Source: Actinomycetes bacterium
Lineage (GTDB): Bacteria; Actinomycetota; Acidimicrobiia; Acidimicrobiales; Acidimicrobiaceae
Length of the DNA: 5,938 nt
Reading direction: 5' to 3'
NCBI GenBank assembly: GCA_021844725.1
Contig: JAKBSX010000212.1
Location: 1-5,938 of the forward strand
The notes under the pieces were generated by a model. That model was given only the letters and a program-made list of their open reading frames with translations, searched no databases and had not been told where the DNA came from. The position numbers were made by a program, and so were the translations under genes. Shown here one piece after another: positions 3,356 through 5,938 of this stretch (position 1 is the first letter of the stretch; each line of letters begins with the position of its first letter).

Positions 3356-5917
3356 ATGTCGCTCTTCCCTGAATTCTCCGAAGATGAAAACAAACCTAAG
3401 ACTTTCCAAGAACTTTGGAATACTCTTGATCGTAACAAGGTAAAATTCGAGTATACTAGGGGTCACCAGTTGAAACTACTTGAGGCCGTATATCAAGAAT
3501 TTGAGGCGGGAAAATGCAAAGATCTTGCTCTGTCATTGCCTACGGGCACAGGAAAGACCGTCATAGGTCTAATGCTGGCCTATTTCACAATGCTGAACAA
3601 GGGAGTAAAGTCGATTTATCTTTGCCCGAATAAATTTCTCTGTGATCAAGTGCTGAGTGAGGCCAAGGACTTAGGAACTCCGGCGGTTAGACTTTATGGT
3701 AGTTGGAGTGGTCTTTCCCAAGCTGAAAGAACATCTTTTTTGAACGGTCGCGCTATTGGAATTGCGACTTATTCAACGTTGTTTAACAGTGCTCCGAAAA
3801 TAGGAGATATTGGCCTTATCATCATGGATGATGTGCACGCTTCAGGGGATGCCGTCATATCTAATTGGAACATAAAGATAACTAGAAGTGAGAATCCACT
3901 ATTGTATCAAGAGACATATGAGGCTGTCTATCCATTCTTAAATAGGGAGCAGAAGACCGCATTGGACTCTAGACCTAGCAGGGTCGAACTAGTTGAGATG
4001 CTATATTCTAAACAGTGGCTGAATGTCATTGACGATATAATTGCTATTTTTGATTCACACATTAAGGACGACCAATTGAAGTATACATGGGGATGGAGCC
4101 GCTCGAAAATTGAAAACTACGTTTGTCTGTTGAGCTATCAAACCTTTGAGATAAGGCCAATCACCCCGCCTAGCTCTACCATAGATGAGTTCCGAAAAGC
4201 TAGCTTTAGGGTATACATGTCGGCAACTATCGACAATACTGGCAACCTCGAGAATATTGTAGGAATTGATGAACTAAACTGGATATTTGATAAGGATGTG
4301 GACGTTCCTGGTAACCGCCTAATCCTAAACCTAAACATTTTGATACCAAACGTAAGTGACGAAAACAGAGTCACGTTAATTGCACAAAAAGTGAGTCGGT
4401 TAATTGTCTTAACTCAGAGCAAGTCCCAACAGGCTGAGTTGAGGTTTGCGCTTGAAACTGCCCACTACTCTGGAAAAATCTTCACTCCGACTCAGCTAAA
4501 CATTTCGGCTGAATTGGACAAATTCAAAGCCATACCTAAAGCAGTCCTCATCTTAGCAGGGAGATATGATGGGCTGGACTTTGGAGACAGGGTAGCAGAT
4601 GGAATACTAATCTATCGACTGCCTGAGGCTATCAACGGGTTTGAAAATTTCATAACTCAAAAATGGCAAACCCGAGATGAGGCAAGAGCTAGAGCAATTC
4701 AACGTATTCATCAAGGAATGGGAAGGTGTACAAGGAAGGATTCAGATGAAGTACAGATATTCTTAGTGGGGGACGAATTGGTCAAAGTGTTGCTAGATCC
4801 CAACGTCTTGAAGTCATTCCCAGGTAAGCTGCGTCTAGAACTAGAAAACTGCCAACGAATGAATGAACCTTCATCACTTGATGCATTTTTAGGTGAGTTC
4901 AGCGCGAGCGGAGAAGAATGGAAAAAGCGAAAGAGCGACATCAATAAGAGAGCCCCGAAGTATCCACCGCTTAACCCTTCTGACTCAGGGAAAGACGGCC
5001 CTAAATTCCTATTTTCCAAATTTAATGGTATGCTTTGGGTTAGAAACTATGACGGGGCCATATCGCTGGCAGCGACGATCGCTGGAAGGTTATCTACCAA
5101 GGGTTTTAGATCCGATTCTTCTGTATGGTTCTATTTAGCTGGGTTGGCATCAGATCTGAAGTCACTTTTGACAGGGGTTGATCCTTATAAAGCTCCAGGT
5201 CATGGTTATTTCAATCAAGCCACAAGCAACTCTCGAGATCGAGATTGGTTTGGGAACCTTTCTAGTTATGAGAGTCCTGTTCAAATAATTGCGGACTTAA
5301 AGGACAGAGTCGGGAGAATATGCGACTTCTTGAATGGGTTTCCGCCAGAGAATGATTCCCTTAGCCAGTGTTTCCTAGGTGCTGCCCAAAAACTGAATTT
5401 CCGCGAAGATCATGGTGTTAAGGAATTCTTGAGGATTTTCGGTGAATCCTTGGGATTTAAAACTTTAAACCCAAAGCGAATTGGAGCGCCTGATAGCGTA
5501 TGGTATCTCAAATCAGACGCTTGTTTTATCTTCGAAGCAAAACTTGCCAAGACAAATGACACTATCTCAATTGCTGAAGCAAGGCAGATGACTTCACAAC
5601 CGGGAGAAGTGGCTACCAACGAAAAGCTCCAAGTGCATGGCGATCTTAAAACCACTTGTCTTACAGATGTAAGCAAGATCGCGAAGGAGTCTTTGCAGAC
5701 ACTAACACAGTTTTATGTGCTTAGTCCTGGACGTGCCGAAAAACTTGCTAAATTGTGGTTCGATAGGCTCATCAGTTCTCAAAAGAGATCATATAAAGAT
5801 CGCTCATATCTGGAAACACAGATTCAGGCAGCACTGATTGGATTTGGTTACGACTCGAGGGGTATCGGAAAGAAGATTAACGAACATATGGCAGAAGAAG
5901 TACTCAGCCCAGTTTAA
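3356..5917 (+). CDS. Superfamily 2 helicase fused to a C-terminal PD-(D/E)XK nuclease, 853 aa
   Basis: ATG 3356 is the only usable start: an in-frame TAA lies 11 codons upstream with no other start codon between. Residues 31-70 hold the Q-like region and Walker A (LPTGTGKT, 61-68), and 85-97 motif Ia (IYLCPNKFLCDQ). Walker B is IIMDDVH (155-161), motif III SAT (289-291), a motif V-like GRYDGLDFGD is at 402-411, and motif VI QGMGRCTR is at 453-460 with R457 and R460 as likely arginine fingers. The GRYDGxD and QGxGRxxR forms recall Rad3-like and defence-associated SF2 helicases. Residues 500-680 are a mostly helical region I do not recognise. Residues 685-730 form a PD-(D/E)XK core: helix with E690 and E697, then P712-D713 and E727-A-K729, 14 residues apart. 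The protein should be a cytoplasmic, ATP-driven DNA or RNA translocase with its own metal-dependent nuclease, plausibly attacking foreign nucleic acid. Walker B has Asp where the catalytic Glu is usual. Domain calls are strong; a defence role is inferred. Confidence 0.9.
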   Translation: MSLFPEFSEDENKPKTFQELWNTLDRNKVKFEYTRGHQLKLLEAVYQEFEAGKCKDLALSLPTGTGKTVIGLMLAYFTMLNKGVKSIYLCPNKFLCDQVLSEAKDLGTPAVRLYGSWSGLSQAERTSFLNGRAIGIATYSTLFNSAPKIGDIGLIIMDDVHASGDAVISNWNIKITRSENPLLYQETYEAVYPFLNREQKTALDSRPSRVELVEMLYSKQWLNVIDDIIAIFDSHIKDDQLKYTWGWSRSKIENYVCLLSYQTFEIRPITPPSSTIDEFRKASFRVYMSATIDNTGNLENIVGIDELNWIFDKDVDVPGNRLILNLNILIPNVSDENRVTLIAQKVSRLIVLTQSKSQQAELRFALETAHYSGKIFTPTQLNISAELDKFKAIPKAVLILAGRYDGLDFGDRVADGILIYRLPEAINGFENFITQKWQTRDEARARAIQRIHQGMGRCTRKDSDEVQIFLVGDELVKVLLDPNVLKSFPGKLRLELENCQRMNEPSSLDAFLGEFSASGEEWKKRKSDINKRAPKYPPLNPSDSGKDGPKFLFSKFNGMLWVRNYDGAISLAATIAGRLSTKGFRSDSSVWFYLAGLASDLKSLLTGVDPYKAPGHGYFNQATSNSRDRDWFGNLSSYESPVQIIADLKDRVGRICDFLNGFPPENDSLSQCFLGAAQKLNFREDHGVKEFLRIFGESLGFKTLNPKRIGAPDSVWYLKSDACFIFEAKLAKTNDTISIAEARQMTSQPGEVATNEKLQVHGDLKTTCLTDVSKIAKESLQTLTQFYVLSPGRAEKLAKLWFDRLISSQKRSYKDRSYLETQIQAALIGFGYDSRGIGKKINEHMAEEVLSPV

Positions 5918-5938
5918 CCTCAGTTAAAACGCTCATGA
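5918..5938 (+). other. Gap and possible start of a following gene
   Basis: After the helicase TAA at 5915-5917 there are 17 bases and then ATG at 5935-5937, followed by one A. If this is a start codon, the next gene lies on the same strand close enough to share the helicase transcript. Too little sequence remains to test this. Confidence 0.25.

Noticed and set aside
3325..3372. 15-codon ORF (MARLSCKYRFYVALP) overlapping the helicase start out of frame
   Set aside because: It could be an upstream regulatory ORF, but there is no promoter at the right distance and no sign of conservation to judge; short overlapping ORFs are common by chance.
4711..5019. 102-aa minus-strand ORF inside the helicase gene, and other ORFs in 4138-4374, 4893-5138 and 5410-5676
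   Set aside because: They lie fully inside a well-supported gene in other frames and have no motif of their own.
1..5938. CRISPR arrays, tRNA genes and rRNA
   Set aside because: No regularly spaced repeats, no T-loop/anticodon arrangement and no rRNA signature sequence were found on reading either strand.

Overview
The window looks like accessory DNA, probably from an archaeon. I see no strong Shine-Dalgarno sequence at any gene. The best-supported small gene has a TATA-like box at the distance expected for a leaderless archaeal mRNA. A RelE-type toxin tail with the archaeal-style C-terminus lies at the left edge. Base composition is moderately AT-rich. A Thermoplasmata-like host would fit, but this is an inference from style, not an identification.

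Left part (1-2160): the window opens inside a RelE/ParE-family toxin whose last 41 codons are present (1-126). A decayed 3' end of an integrase-type (rve/DDE) transposase follows at about 168-308, and a second decayed copy in the same orientation lies at about 1982-2111. Between these two direct repeats are five small genes or possible genes. Two plus-strand small ORFs overlap by four bases, and the second is a 38-aa single-pass membrane peptide. A 171-aa PD-(D/E)XK nuclease-like protein on the minus strand converges on them with a two-base gap. A 54-aa ORF lies upstream of it on the same strand. A divergent plus-strand gene of unknown family encodes 118-152 aa.

Middle part (2190-3355): mostly decayed or non-coding sequence. 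It holds an 87-aa two-helix membrane protein candidate (minus) and two reading frames each interrupted by a single TAG. It also has a putative control region at 2949-3017, where an 8-base element (TAAAGTGA or its complement) occurs three times at near-integral helical spacing around a good TATA-like sequence.

Right part (3356-5917): one large gene dominates. It encodes an 853-aa fusion of a superfamily 2 helicase with a C-terminal PD-(D/E)XK nuclease domain. Its Walker B motif is DDVH rather than DEAH/DEAD. A possible next gene starts with ATG at 5935, 17 bases after its stop, so the helicase may be the first gene of an operon cut by the window.

Taken together (toxin fragment, transposase remnants, a stand-alone nuclease, a helicase-nuclease and several short unrecognised genes), the window reads as a defence or mobile-element island. 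The helicase-nuclease is the best candidate for an anti-mobile-element effector. That role is inferred from domain architecture and neighbourhood only.
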